Assembly: GCA_037074765.1 (NCBI GenBank)
Contig: JBAMDO010000574.1
Location: 372,001-436,000, forward strand
Length of the DNA: 64,000 nt
Direction of reading: 5' to 3'
Source of the DNA: Mansonella perstans
Lineage: Eukaryota; Nematoda; Chromadorea; Rhabditida; Onchocercidae
Positions 13,750 to 43,146 of this stretch are shown here, one piece after another (position 1 is the first letter of the stretch; each line of letters opens with the position of its first letter). Under the pieces are notes generated by a model, which was not told where the DNA came from, searched no databases, and worked only from the letters and a program-made list of their open reading frames with translations. Position numbers and translations under genes: made by a program.

Positions 13750-14297
13750 TTAATTTTGCTCCTTTGCTTTCCAATCAATACGACGAAGAGCTCCAGCACT
13801 GTATTTGTTGCCTCTCGCGAAATCAACAAAATCTCGAGAAAATTTCATATGAAAATCGTATACCATATCTGGTGTTGGTAGAGCAAACTCTCTAAATTGT
13901 TTATATTTATTAAATTGATATCAACAATTGATTTCTTACAATGAAAATCTCTGTAAAGTTTAAAAACAAAAATATTCAAAGATTTTACTTGTAAAAATGA
14001 CTTTTAGGAGTAAATTCTTTTTGCATTGCCATTACAAAAAATAATTGTTAAAGATAAATCTTATAAAGAAATTTTTTTTTATAACGAAAAACTTATTTAT
14101 AAAGAATTTTATAAAGAAAAACTTATAAATCAATTGTTTCATTTAAATTTCAATTAAAAATGAACTTACTCAATGTATACAGCAAACACTATCTGTGCTA
14201 TCATAATAGAGCCACATATTCGAAGCAAAGTACTCCTATTTACTTTAGGAATTGTTTGAGGGATTTTTGCACAAAGCCTAAGGGCAGATGACCTCAT
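13750..14297 (-). CDS. Small single-pass protein with a presequence-like N-terminus, 89 aa
   Basis: Two exons join in phase: 14170-14297 (42 codons plus GA) and 13750-13891, with donor GA|GTAAGT and acceptor AATTTAG. The product starts MRSSALRLCAKIPQTIPKV, which is arginine/lysine rich without acids, as in a mitochondrial presequence. A hydrophobic segment follows (IMIAQIVFAVYI, residues 31-42), then a charged tail containing DFHMKFSRDFVDFARG and ending WKAKEQN. Total exon length is exactly 90 codons including TAA. The size and layout resemble accessory subunits of the respiratory chain or other inner-membrane proteins, but I do not recognise the family. The coding call rests on codon character, splice signals and phase agreement. 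It lies head-to-head with WDR4, about 550 bp away. Confidence 0.7.
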
Positions 14298-14835
14298 TTA
14301 ATATGATTAAGATGACCACCAATTTACTGGACACTGATTATTTATGGAATGACCCGAATCAGCTTTCTATTCAAACAATCTCTGCTATCTTCTTTGCAAT
14401 TATCTCTAAATTCCTCTCTCTCTCTATCTCTCTATGGGAGCGTTGTCATTTCATCATGTAGTAGATAATCTTTTCTCATCTCTATAACTACTCTATGACT
14501 ATATGTACCAGTTTTATTTTATATTTTTTGAAGTTATATTTTTTCGAAATTTTTTCGCTTTGAAAAGTTTGTAGTAGAGAAACAAAGACTGAAAACTTAA
14601 TGAGGTTAGGTTAAAGGTCAAGTAGCTAATAAGCTATTAACATTCCGGCTGAGTTCGTTTTGAAATGCGGCAAAGTGGTTGAAAATAGTGTTTGTGATTT
14701 TTAGGCATTGTCTATTAAAATTGTTTTATTTTGTTTGAGTGTTCATACTATTTTCGATATTTGTACTAAATGTTATTTCATAAACAAAAATTACGATTTT
14801 TTTTTAAAACTTTTCTTTGAGTATTTAAGATTAAA
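14298..14835. other. Divergent promoter region between the 89-aa gene and WDR4
   Basis: About 540 bp lie between the two oppositely oriented start codons. It contains a pyrimidine-rich CT run near 14415-14435 and AT-rich sequence. No further gene is seen. Confidence 0.5.
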
Positions 14836-14842
14836 CTTACAG
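14836..14842 (+). promoter_or_regulatory. Candidate trans-splice acceptor for WDR4
   Basis: AACTTACAG ends at 14842, only 3 nt before the ATG at 14846. A mature leader of 3 nt is typical of spliced-leader addition and would be odd for a normal transcript start. Confidence 0.6.
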
Positions 14843-14845
14843 CAA

Positions 14846-17140
14846 ATGGCTCAAATTTACTGTCACAGTAACAGATTATACATTGCTGCGGGAAAGCATA
14901 TTTTCGAATTTATTTTCACAATTGATAGCAATTCGTTGAAGCTGAAACTTTACAGTGATATTTTAGTACCATTCAAGAATGCCACAACCCAAAAGGAAAA
15001 GGAGAAGAATCAGGTTGAACTCATCCATTTGTCTGTTAATTATCAAAGATTCGCTAGCACTGAATTAAATAATGAGAAACATTGGCTTGTCTTTTTCACC
15101 TCTCGCTATTCTTAGATGTTTAGCACCATATGTATTTTGATGATATTTACAGAACTTTTAGGAATTTCATATTTTTATTATTTGATTCCATTTTTTGAAT
15201 TGTTAATCAAACGAGAGGGAAAGTGAATGAGGGGAAATTAGGGAGAAACATAAGCATTCATCAGACTCGTATTTAGATAAGATGCCGTGCTCGAATCTCA
15301 ATTCGTTATTTGAAACAAATATATTCATATGAAGTAGTTTGAGAAATTATGATGAATGAAAACTAGACAAACTAGAATATATGCAAGCTAAGAGGAAATA
15401 TTTTAAAAAACTGGCATAATCGCAATATTTAAACCATTTTCAGATTCTGGCAAGTACAATGAGTGTGGATGGCACATTGTTCGCAGTTGCTACTACATCA
15501 AAAGAATGTTTTCTGTACAATATTCTAAAAGATTGGACAGAAGTACGTCCAGCATTGCAGCTACCAAAGACACCAACATCTGTGATTTTCGATATTTTTG
15601 GAAATTTTGTTATTTTGTCCGATCGAGCGGGTAATGTTCGCAGGTACAGCCTGGATATGAAAAATTCAGAGAAGAGCAGAAACAATGAACTCACTGATGG
15701 TAGTTAAATTTTCGCATAGATACAATTATTCCCCTGCGCTTCATTGTTATGTCTTCTTTCGTGATTACTTCGCTTAGTTTTTAAGATGAGGAAAGTTGTG
15801 AAGGCGAACTTTTACTGGGTCATGTATCGATAGTGCTGGATATTGATATATCATGTGATCGAAGATTCTTAACAAGTGCTGATCGTGATGAGAAAATTCG
15901 TATTTCTTATTATCCTGATAGTTACGTCATACATCGATTCTGTTTGGGTCATAGTTCTTACGTAAATTTCGTTCAGTCAAAGGACAGATTTCTTTTTTCC
16001 TCAGGTATGGTTTTGTATTGGTATCATGAAGTTAAAAATAATGGTATTTATTTGAAACTTTAGATTTCCTGTGGAAGTTTTTCTACCAATTTAAATGTTT
16101 ATTGGCTAAAAAATTTGTAGGTGGTGATGGTACTCTACGGGTTTGGGATATGGAAGATGGGAAACAAATTGCCCAGTGCGATTGTCTCCAGAGAAAGGCG
16201 ATTCGTCGTTGTAAAATGTTTCCGAATTCCTCATTGAAGGTTTTTCCACCTTAATTTGGATTTAAGATAATACTATCTTTTCAGGAAATGATGGACTGCA
16301 TAGAAAATTTCTGGAAATAAAAACTTTTCCGAACTCTTTTGTTTTCCAATAGGTATTTAGCAAGATGTTAACCTATCTAGCTTCAGTCTTATATACTGGA
16401 TGAGGATTTTATTCTCTAATTCTACAGGGATATCCGATCAGATTTCCATTTTGAAAACTCTTTTAGAAAATGACAAACTTCATAAAAAATTTTTGGAGAT
16501 GACTTTTTCGAACTTCTTTGCTTTCCAAAAAGCATTTAGCGAGACATTAACATATTTAGCTTCAATCTTGTATACCGAATGAGTGTTTCATTCTAAATTA
16601 CTGTGTTGATACATATTGACATCCAGTAAGCACTATACTGACATTCAATAAGTACCATAATTAATTATAGGACATAAGGTTGGCAATAGTTTTCGAACGT
16701 TGTAAAACAGCGCAGATTGTTACCTTTATGCAAGAAAAAAATGATTTCAAAATCAAAAATTTGGTTTGTTCGGACTTTATTATCGATATCGCTATAGAAG
16801 AAAATGGAATTTTCGTCTTTGCTATTACAAGGTTAATATCTTCCATAATGGATAACTTTCGGTTCATTTGCATCTTTCCAGCTTTACTTATTTATTTTTC
16901 AAGAAATATACTTGTTTTTTCTAATTAAGGTCAGCAGTTTTTTTCGGAAAAGTGGATGAGAGCTGCCTCGAATCAGTTAGTGATATTGATGAATGTGTTA
17001 TAAATTGCTTGGGTGCAATTGAAGAAACCTCATTACCGCTGGAAAAAAAAATTGGGTTTAATAATGTTGAAGATTATAAGCAGCGCAAGACAGAGCGTTT
17101 AAGGAGAAAAAGACGGCAATTATCAGTAGATGGTAGATAA
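14846..17140 (+). CDS. WDR4: WDR4/Trm82, non-catalytic subunit of tRNA (guanine-N7)-methyltransferase
   Basis: Six exons are phase-consistent: 14846-15013, 15444-15699, 15786-16004, 16121-16239, 16671-16831 and 16930-17140. They encode 377 residues. The family partner METTL1/Trm8 methylates G46 in the variable loop of many tRNAs, and WDR4 stabilises it. Diagnostic blocks are LLLGHVSIVLDIDIS, LTSADRDEKIRISYYPD, FCLGHSSYVNFV and GGDGTLRVWDMEDGKQIA, which are WD40 blades matching human WDR4 almost word for word. A basic C-terminal tail (RKTERLRRKRRQ) is also typical of the family. AATAAA motifs at 17496 and nearby could serve polyadenylation. Length is close to the human protein. Intron 4 carries an old internal duplication, described separately. 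Confidence 0.95.
16266..16603. repeat. Diverged two-copy duplication (period 179 bp) in WDR4 intron 4
   Basis: About 16266-16424 aligns with about 16445-16603 at an offset of 179 bp. Shared blocks include the tatttagcaagatgttaacctat-type core and ttcagtcttatatactggatga with scattered substitutions. It lies wholly inside the intron between exons ending at 16239 and starting at 16671. Confidence 0.75.
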
Positions 17141-18922
17141 GATTTCTTTTGTCAGGTTAATTTTTTTGAGGTGGTGCAAAATCCTTATATTAAGATCCTG
17201 CGTGGATCGATAGATCAGTATATTTTGATTCAGACCAAATTTCTTAAAAAACAATCATAAAACTTGGTTTTAACTTTTGCAGTTGATTTTTTTTTGTTGT
17301 TAAATTTGTTGTACTTGTATAAACAGTTCATCTTCTGAGCCATTTTTTTAAACTACAAGCAATGTAAAATTAGCTTTTATCGAGATTACATTGTAATAGC
17401 TGTTTATGCAGTTGATTGGCTTTTGAGTGGAGATGATGAATTTTGTACGCTATTATAGATGTGAATGTTGCGTCAGTGCAGTTCAACATTGTTGAAATAA
17501 ACATTAAATAAATTTGTGCAGTTGTTATTTAACGTACATGTAATTGTATCGAGTGGGAGAAAAGTGCTAAAAGAATCTGAATGTGAAAAAGCAGCTTTGG
17601 AGAACTAATGTGGAAACTGGAGAGCTGTTGATAAGAAATGTGTACATGATGTGAACTTTTACATATGAACAATCTGCGTGGCTTAGCTTCGCGAATGAAG
17701 ATTTGAAGGATTTCATCTACGTTGAATGAATCCCTGAGTCTACACAGTGGATTTTTTGAGGTACAGTGTGTGATGAAATGTACCCATTCTTTACTCTTTA
17801 TTTGTTACCGTAGTGCTAATAACGATTAGAAACATAAGCCAAGTTGATGGGTGAGCATACCGACATGAGAACAGCGATGTTTATATCAAAAAGCCACCAA
17901 TGTGAATTACAGAAATTTAATGAGAATTCTCGAAGATCATTTGAATTCACAATAGACAGATAACAGTGGAGTACAATCCAAGGTGATGCTATCAATTTTT
18001 CAACAACAAAAATCTTGGAAAAAGTTAAATTTTTGGAAAACAAGTACAGGAAGTGATTTTTTTAAAAAACCTCCTTCTTAACAGGTTGGTAACAGTAGAT
18101 TTGAGGAGGAATTTGCTGCAAGCCAGGAATTGCTTACAATTTTCTCCGAGATTCCCATTAGGCAAATTAACATTGTTCATATATGAATAACAATTTTCCC
18201 AAAAAAAAACATGCAAGTAATTAAGTTGACTTTCATTTTTCTCTTAGACGCAATCTTCTTGATGTTTGCTTTTTTATCATGAAAACTTAAAAACATTTTG
18301 ATGCCTTGGAATTCAGCACAATAATGCTTACCTTATCAATCGTCTGTTATAATTTTTATACATAACGACGTTTGCCCGAAGTACTGATAACAATAACATG
18401 AAATAGAGTGCCATTTATTTGAATGTTTATTTTATTTGAATAGTACTTGATTGTTATCCAAGCATTCGGTAGTAAAAAAAAATGACTTATCAATTAATAA
18501 TACAATTTTATTAGCGCATCCAACTAAACATTTACTTCAATTATTCATAATTATTGAATTTAACAATGTTTACAATTCTGGAAGAAAATCCTCATAAAGA
18601 TTTAGGAGAAAAAACGAGATTGTAATCGTCAAGACAACTAATTTCAAATGAGAGGTAACATAAAAGCTTTGAAGCAATTAGTTTATGGAATGAAAAAAAC
18701 ATTTCCATTAATTTTTACTTCTCTAAATGAAATATTTTGGCATAGAAACAATGATATCGCAGCATTATCTGGTCAGAAAAGAGCAAAGTTTTTTTAGCAA
18801 TAACTAAAATATGAAACTTCACGTAATTGAATTTTAATATCTGAGATGAAAATTTCTGTGGAAGTTGATTGTTAATTGCTAAGGCTTGACTGCAAATGAC
18901 TTTTGCAGCTTGATTTTATATG
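17141..18922. other. 3' flank of WDR4 with possible decayed coding segments
   Basis: The first part should be the WDR4 3' UTR. From about 17530 to 18180 the plus strand shows several stop-bounded stretches with coding-like composition, for example SAWLSFANEDLKDFIYVE and FEEEFAASQELLTIFSE. No complete exon chain can be built. The rest is AT-rich with nothing recognisable. Confidence 0.35.
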
Positions 18923-21340
18923 CTAATGCAACATAGCGAAAAGTTTCAGTGGTCTGACAATTGCGTCACCATCGATTATATATATTTTGGTCCCTGTTCT
19001 GAACCGACTTGAAATCTTAGTATTCCCGGATTTTCTCAAAATGAAAGGCTCTAGCTCTTGACTAGGGTCAAGCGGAAACAGTGGCTTGATTCCTAGTTCC
19101 TGGTTAAACAATGCATCTGCCCTGCTGTCTTTAGGTGAGATCAGTTGCGCAGTTCCGTCGTAATATGACTTCGATATTAGTGCTGTTTCATCTAAAATCA
19201 GAATCAAATTCAAAATGATAAACATCTCTTTCTTATCATCAGGAAAAGAATAAATTGTCACACAGCTTCGTAATCATATTAATGCAAACAATCTAATAGA
19301 CTCTTTGGTCGCGGATTGTTGGAATTTACTTTAGAACAAAATAAGATTCAAATTTTACGTTATTCGTGACATTGATAAATTTTATAGGACAGAATTAATA
19401 ACAAATAGCATCGAGTAGTAAAAGAAAGTTGGGCAGAAAAATATCGAACCATTAGCGTCTTTATTCTGCTCTGACGATTGTGGCTCATTACGTGTCACGA
19501 ATTGCTTCGTTTTGCGATCGAAAGTAGCGTAATATCGGGTCCTGTTCGATTGCTAAAGTGAATTGTAATATTATTCAAGTTCATCTGTCCGGGAACTTCT
19601 TCCTTTCGCCCATTCTGCGCATATTCGTGTTATGCTATAGGAAACCTTTTTTCAATTTGTCTTTCATCAATTTTTTCAGACTATAATTCAAAATCGTTTT
19701 TTTTTGTTTGATTTATAAATATATTGAATATTAATAGGTATCTGTACTGAAGGTATGCTATCTTGAACTTATGCTGAAAGTAGAGGTAGTCCTGATGCAT
19801 TTAGAAAAAAGACATTTTCCGGAATGTCATAATCACCGGATTGTCGTCAATAACGCACCACACGTATTTAATTTGCTTAACTGTGTGATACGCTAGTGTA
19901 ATATGGTATGATATTACTGAATAAGATAAATTCACTCTGAGGAGCATTAGTTAATTTGAACGATACTGTTTATGTATCGCTTGATGGATTGCCTATTACA
20001 TATGTTAGTATTTCAACTAAATGACAACAGAAGAAGTGATGAGGAAGTTTTCATTTCAGATCATTACCGGATGTTATTTCAATTACAGAGAATGATTTGA
20101 CATTATTTTTTTCTCTCCATTCCGATGTCAAATGTGGAAAAAGAGTGATTAGATTTGATTCACAATAGACAATGATGTTTGCCATACAAATGGAATCGAT
20201 TAATCAAGAATTTTAATTAGTTTTGATTTTTGAACCCAGTTTAAATTTAAGTTAAGTTAAATGCAATTTAATGTCGCTTTAAGAAAATGCCCCGAATAGG
20301 TCTTAATCAGAAACGGTCGCTTACTTCGTTGTTTGCAGAAACAGTGGGTTTATTAACTGTTTCTAATCCTTGCTGCAAAGTATTATTTCGATATGAATGA
20401 AGTTTCTGTCGATTGCTGATCTCGTTCAAGTTTCTGTCGATTGCTGATCTCGATTGCTGATCTCGTTCTGATTGAGCTGCAAAATATTTCCATATTGAAA
20501 TCTTATATATTTCATGACCATCTCGTGAATGTGAATTTAGTTCAATGGTGGTGAGGATTTCAAGCATTTGCAAGTCATTTGATTTCCTTTATTCCGCCTT
20601 GGTATTTTGGAAGAAAATTAGGAGTGACACTATTTAAATCTAAAAACATCGGAGCGAGAGCATGTAGCAAAAGTTTGTAGCAATTTTTGGACTCAATACA
20701 ATACTCTGCACTTTTAACATCCAAAAAAGTAGCTTGTTAAATTTTCAATTTATGGGACTCATAGTCTTCAGAATGCCGAGTTCAGTCTTAAGAACAAACG
20801 AATGGGAGTGGAAGCTCATAGATGAAAGTTAAAGACTATTTCAAACCAAAAACGATTCGTAAGTTGTCAGTTTAGTTATAAAATGAATCTCTTTTAGCAA
20901 ACAATACCATCAAACTGTTTATAATTGATGAAATAACTGGAAAAAAAAAAGACACAAAGAATTCTCTGTCTACATACCTCGCGAAGGAAGGCTTTCTGGT
21001 AAATTTTTTTTGAGAAAAACTATACCGGAAGATGGTATTTTCGGATCTTTGACAAAACCTCTGGAAAACATGAAGATTTACAATTTTTTTATTACTGCAA
21101 AAAGAATGAAGATATCTAGTTCGAATGTTTTCAATAACATCGACAATCTTAAGTTTAAAGAAATTTCGTCTTGTTTTTTGAGTAAGAGTGCAACTGCAAT
21201 ATAAACCTGGGTGCAGCGTTCCTTTTGAAATTCTGTAGATACTTGGGTATAACATTATTCGGATAAACAGGATAGTACAATATTATGCTATCTACAATAA
21301 CGGCCACGGATAATGTAGCAATCACGAATAAAGTAAACAT
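18923..21340 (-). CDS. Orphan protein with N-terminal signal or anchor segment, 246 aa
   Basis: Five exons with agreeing phases: 21207-21340, 20978-21060, 20325-20476, 19450-19552 and 18923-19191, totalling 741 nt including the stop. The protein starts MFTLFVIATLSVAVIVDSI, a hydrophobic segment that could be a signal peptide or type II anchor. A tyrosine/proline stretch follows (YYPVYP), then a polar, probably disordered middle rich in Q, N, R and S encoded partly by a tandem repeat in exon 3, and a more ordered C-terminal third (SRFRTGTKIYIIDGDAIVRP). No domain is recognised. It may be a nematode-restricted secreted or membrane protein. An acceptor (ATTTTCAG) lies about 28 nt before the ATG. 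Convergent with WDR4. Confidence 0.65.
20400..20475. repeat. 28-bp tandem repeat inside coding exon 3 of the orphan gene
   Basis: The unit aagtttctgtcgattgctga-ctcgttc occurs at 20400 and 20428, followed by a further partial copy of 13 bp (attgctgatctcg). Because 28 is not a multiple of three, the copies are translated in different frames, giving the dissimilar peptides SAIDRNLN and ISNRQKLH. See findings. Confidence 0.85.
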
Positions 21341-21367
21341 ATATTACCACAACAGGAACGAGTAACG

Positions 21368-21377
21368 CTGAAAATAT
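21368..21377 (-). promoter_or_regulatory. Candidate trans-splice acceptor for the 246-aa orphan gene
   Basis: The minus strand reads AAATATTTTCAG, ending at 21368 and leaving a 27-nt leader before the ATG at 21340. Confidence 0.4.
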
Positions 21378-22349
21378 TTGAGGTTATCTAGCAATGTGGG
21401 ATTGTAACTATCGTATATGCAATGAATATCTAATATTGTCACAAGATAGCTAGTTTATTTTTTATACATTTCAAATTCAAAGTTTTCGGAAAATTAATAA
21501 ATAGGAAAATAATGAGTATTAAAAAATGAAAGCAGTAGGGATGACAAACTACTGTGACAACGATTCCTTGCGCGTGTTTTAGTGGAAAAAACGGTAGCGA
21601 ACATTCTGCAACATAAAAATCTAGTAAATATTATTGCTGGTAAAAAATGCGCGATCTAGCGCTTTTTGTCATTTTTTGTAAACGAAAGATATTTTTAAGT
21701 ATTTGTAAGTTCGATCGCACTGATCATACATGAGACGTCAAAACGTGAAAAAGAATGGAAGTAGCTAAAGACGTGGAAAGCATAAGCGTTACTTTGCTAG
21801 ATAATATTAACATAAACGCTTGCCAACAGAGAAAAGAGAGGATGCCGAAAAATCGGCAAAAATTGAATAAGTCGTTTGATGAAGAAATTTACAACAGCGA
21901 GATGGAAGACAAAAGAATGGAAATGTGGGAAGGGACGAAAGTGAAGTGACAATCATTCTTCCGATTAAGATTTACAGGTATCGGGATAGAAGAAAAGGAG
22001 AGCAGAATGAAACAAGAAGGAGGTCAAAGGGTGACAGAAATGCGGTAATGAGGTTAAGAAAACTGATTTCTTAAAGCTTGTGATTGTGAATTAACACCTT
22101 TTTCTTTGACCAATTTCACCACAAACCGAAAGGTTATTATTCCTTTGCAGTACTTCGAGAACAATAATCTGCAAAGTGGACATTTCGAGATTGTGAAAAA
22201 ATGGTTTAAATCTGAACTGAGTCCCTTTAGAAAAGTGCTTAACATTTTTTCTTGTAAAGCGAGGACTATTATCCTTCAAATTTACGGTAACAGCGAAAGC
22301 CTCATTTTTATTAGTGCCACCGAATTAACCCAAAATCAGTTATGGGGAC
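21378..22349. other. Intergenic region left of the tRNA gene
   Basis: An ORF at 21755-21949 (64 codons, charged, no domain) and ORFs near 22054-22387 have no splice or homology support. I see no convincing gene. Confidence 0.4.
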
Positions 22350-22421
22350 GACCCTGGCAGGACTCGAACCTGCAATCCCCTGATTAGAAGTCAGATGCCT
22401 TGTCCATTAGGCCACAGGGTC
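22350..22421 (-). tRNA. tRNA-Arg (anticodon UCU)
   Basis: 72 nt, intronless. On the minus strand the 7-bp acceptor stem pairs GACCCTG with CAGGGTC. The D arm is closed by GCC/GGC, the anticodon arm is TCTGA-CTTCTAA-TCAGG with anticodon TCT, the variable loop is GGATT, and the T arm is GCAGG-TTCGAGT-CCTGC, which contains a good B box. Position 32 is C, as needed for m3C32-type modification. Position 46 appears to be A, so this tRNA would not be a substrate for the WDR4-dependent m7G46 enzyme encoded nearby. Confidence 0.97.
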
Positions 22422-24978
22422 AACTATCTAATCTCTATCGAATGCATGACGTCATTTAATGATAATTTTAATGGATTAAAAGTATTGTATTTTGCAAATT
22501 GAGATGGCAATGATTTGTTAAGCATATAAGATGTATTTCAGGCTTGTAAAGGCATGAAATTTAGGTTGTATATGAAACTATTAAATGATGCTATTTAGTA
22601 AAATAATTAAGTGACAGGTGAACGTTGGAGCAAATTTTGGCTTTTTATTTGATTATTTAACTTCACTTATTTGAAATTAATTTCTGATTTATTTGATCAA
22701 AATTTTCAGGGAACAACTTTTATTTGGGAAAGATTCAATCTGATCTGAAAAATTTGAATAGCCTCGAATGATATTTCCTTTAGAAGCCAGGAGTTTTTTT
22801 TACCAAGAATATATTTGAAAATCTTGGCATGATGTTTTATATCAGATTTGTATCGTAATTAATGCAATTAACCTTTAAAATTACATGAATTCCGAATGAG
22901 AAAAAAATTATTTTATAATTGAGAAAAAATTATTATATTATATTATTTTATTATTTTATCTAAAATTTGCAAGAATTTGAGAAATTGAAATATGCTGGTT
23001 TTAGAAGAGTTCTATTTTTAGTCTATAAAATATTCTTGTATTACTTGATGACACTAAAAGATAGCGCTTTCAAATTGTTTATTGCTTTGAAAGGAGAAAG
23101 AATGGTTAAAATGTCAATGAATGAAATTAGACGGTGTAATTGCGTTGAAGTGGCAATATGGAGAAAAACAAAACAATTCAATTTATCTCTCAGTCGTTGG
23201 AGAATTCTTATTTCGCAAATAATTTAATGATTTTAATAAATTTGTTCATTGAATTGAAAGAGAAGATTGGTATTTCTCATGATAATGAACAAACTTCATG
23301 CCATATCTTGGAATTAGAATTAACTGGCTTGTTATCAAATAAAGAAATTCTTGATTTTTAATTAAAAGGATTAATCCTTTTAGAGAATGATAAATAATTC
23401 CCATTTAGAACAATTTCTACAATAACTGGATTTTGACTTCGACCTTTTGAACAAATCGAATAAGTTCTTCAATTCAATTTCAGACTTTCCAATCATAACA
23501 TATTCAAGTGCTTCCATCTTCTTTTGATTAATTAGCAATGAAGCCCTAAAATCTGAAGCTAATTAGACTATCAGAGTTCCAAAAAAAAAAAAAAAAATAA
23601 AAAAAATTGTGAACACTTTCTCATGCATCTCTAGCACTTTAAAAATTAAAAAAAAAAAAAGACTTCAATTCAAAGGATATACAGCTCAGAAATAATAACT
23701 TAGAAATAATTGATAGCTTTCTGGAAAAAAATTGATAGTTTTCATCACTGTTCACTTTTTATCATTGCTTGGCTAAGGACTACTTACACATCTGTCTATT
23801 TCATCTCAAGAATTTTTACTTACAGTAGCGATAGCCTTTGAACATAACATATCTTAGCATTCTCATAAATTTCAATAGCTTCCCTTCTTTTAATTTGTTT
23901 AGAGATTTTGTGTAGCTCAATTAAATCTGTAATAGTACATTTCTATACAAAATATCATTTAATTTTTTTCACTCTACTGCACACTTGGGGCTTTTTTTTT
24001 TTCAGTTTTTAGCACCAAATTAAAGCCATTTTCATCTCTCATTAATTAAACTTTTCGGAACTTTTTACGCTGACATTTTTCTGGCATCCAACTTCAAAAT
24101 GAAGCAAACAGTATTATTAAATGAATGATGAATTTAGCCATCCTCTAATAGATATCCATACACACACACACACACACACATCTATGTACACACGCACATA
24201 TATATGTATACAAACACGACCTTTTTTCTGCGAAAGGAATATGTCAAGAATGTGACGGATATTTTGAAACATATGATCACTGTAAGGTAACATTGTTTTA
24301 CAAAAAAGAAATTGGCAGTATCGGTTCAAATATTCGACAATAACAGCAACAGTAAATGCCTCTGGATATTTAAGGTATCACTTGATGCGATTGCAAAACA
24401 GATATCCATTGATCGTCTTCCTGGATCTGTCATCTTACAAAGTAACTGCCACAGATATAATTGCGCTTTGCTAGGGTATTATAAAAGTACTTTGCAAAAT
24501 TTTATAGGAGAATCATGTAGCAGTTCCAGTTGCGCGAGAATAAGCAAATGTTAATAGAAATTGTACATTGCTGTACATCAACTTGTTGAAGAAAGTGAAG
24601 GATTGGAAAGTGAGAGTGAATTATAAGGGACTAAATCTGCAAAATTAAATCCTGGGAAAATACAGGATGTAAATTTTAAACTTACTGCTAAAATACTACA
24701 ATAACATTGTTGAATAAATAATAACTGTCAAAAGAGTCTCTCCTTACTTCGTTTAGTTTTTCTAGTTTGATGTCACATTGCGCTGAGTTACACCGACCTT
24801 TGGAAACATAATTTTCTTTGTTTTTGCAATTTCTTTGTGTACGCCTCTTTTATGGACATAGATAACAGTATTTTATAATTCCTTATTTTTTAACAAAATA
24901 ATAAATAACAATGCCAATTAGTAAAAATTAAATGTAACGCTCGACTAAAAAAAAACAGATGACAGTCGAAGCTATTAA
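22422..24978. other. Intergenic region between the tRNA and the 3' end of GCN1
   Basis: AT-rich, with poly-A tracts near 23580-23660. Two plus-strand ORFs (22967-23361 overlapping pair and 24312-24554) have partly coding-like composition but no domain, no consistent splice sites and no homology I recognise. The last few hundred bases should be the GCN1 3' UTR. Confidence 0.4.
24160..24180. repeat. (CA)n microsatellite
   Basis: About ten CA units in a row, followed by degenerate TA/CA sequence to about 24215. Confidence 0.95.
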
Positions 24979-42691
<17,713 letters not shown>

Positions 42692-42713
42692 TTGCGTGAA
42701 AATGAACGATCTT

Positions 42714-42722
42714 CTAAAATGA
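42714..42722 (-). promoter_or_regulatory. Candidate trans-splice acceptor for GCN1
   Basis: The minus strand reads ATCATTTTAG ending at 42714, leaving a 22-nt leader before the ATG at 42691. Confidence 0.45.
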
Positions 42723-42832
42723 TTCTATCATCAATTACGTGCCATTTAATGCCAATTCGCACAGATGTCTCCGATACGTACAAATCACATCGAACGTTCC
42801 ACCAATATAAACTCTTTCGCTATTCTATCCCG

Positions 42833-42975
42833 AGGTGAACTCTACTTGTCCCTCAATGAACACTCTATTTGCCCTCAATGAACTCTATTTATCCCTCAAT
42901 GAATTACTGTACTTGACCTCTAATGAACTCTCTCAGTGAACCATGCTTGACCTTCAATGAACTCTGTTTGTCCCT
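42833..42975. repeat. Degenerate ~21-24 bp minisatellite in the GCN1/CCDC47 divergent promoter
   Basis: Variants of ccctcaatgaactctatttg recur at least six times in a row with length and base changes. It lies in the roughly 780 bp between the two divergent start codons. Confidence 0.7.
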
Positions 42976-43146
42976 CATTTTTCTACCAGCCATTTTAAGA
43001 CAGTCATTTTGACGGGTTTCGAGTCAGTTAGCTATCAGTTTGTAACTACGATTTGTTGGAAACAAATTAGGTACGAGAAACTTATTAACTCAATTAGAAG
43101 GTAAGAGATAGGGTCAGATATGATAAGGGTATTGTCTAGTTTGCTT

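Noticed and set aside
21755..21949. Charged 64-codon ORF
   Set aside because: No homology or splice context, and isolated in intergenic DNA.
22967..23361. Overlapping plus-strand ORFs with lysine/leucine-rich composition
   Set aside because: Composition follows the AT bias; no start context, splice chain or homology.
24312..24554. 80-codon plus-strand ORF with several cysteines near the GCN1 3' end
   Set aside because: No domain, no splice or leader signals, and it lies where the GCN1 3' flank is expected.
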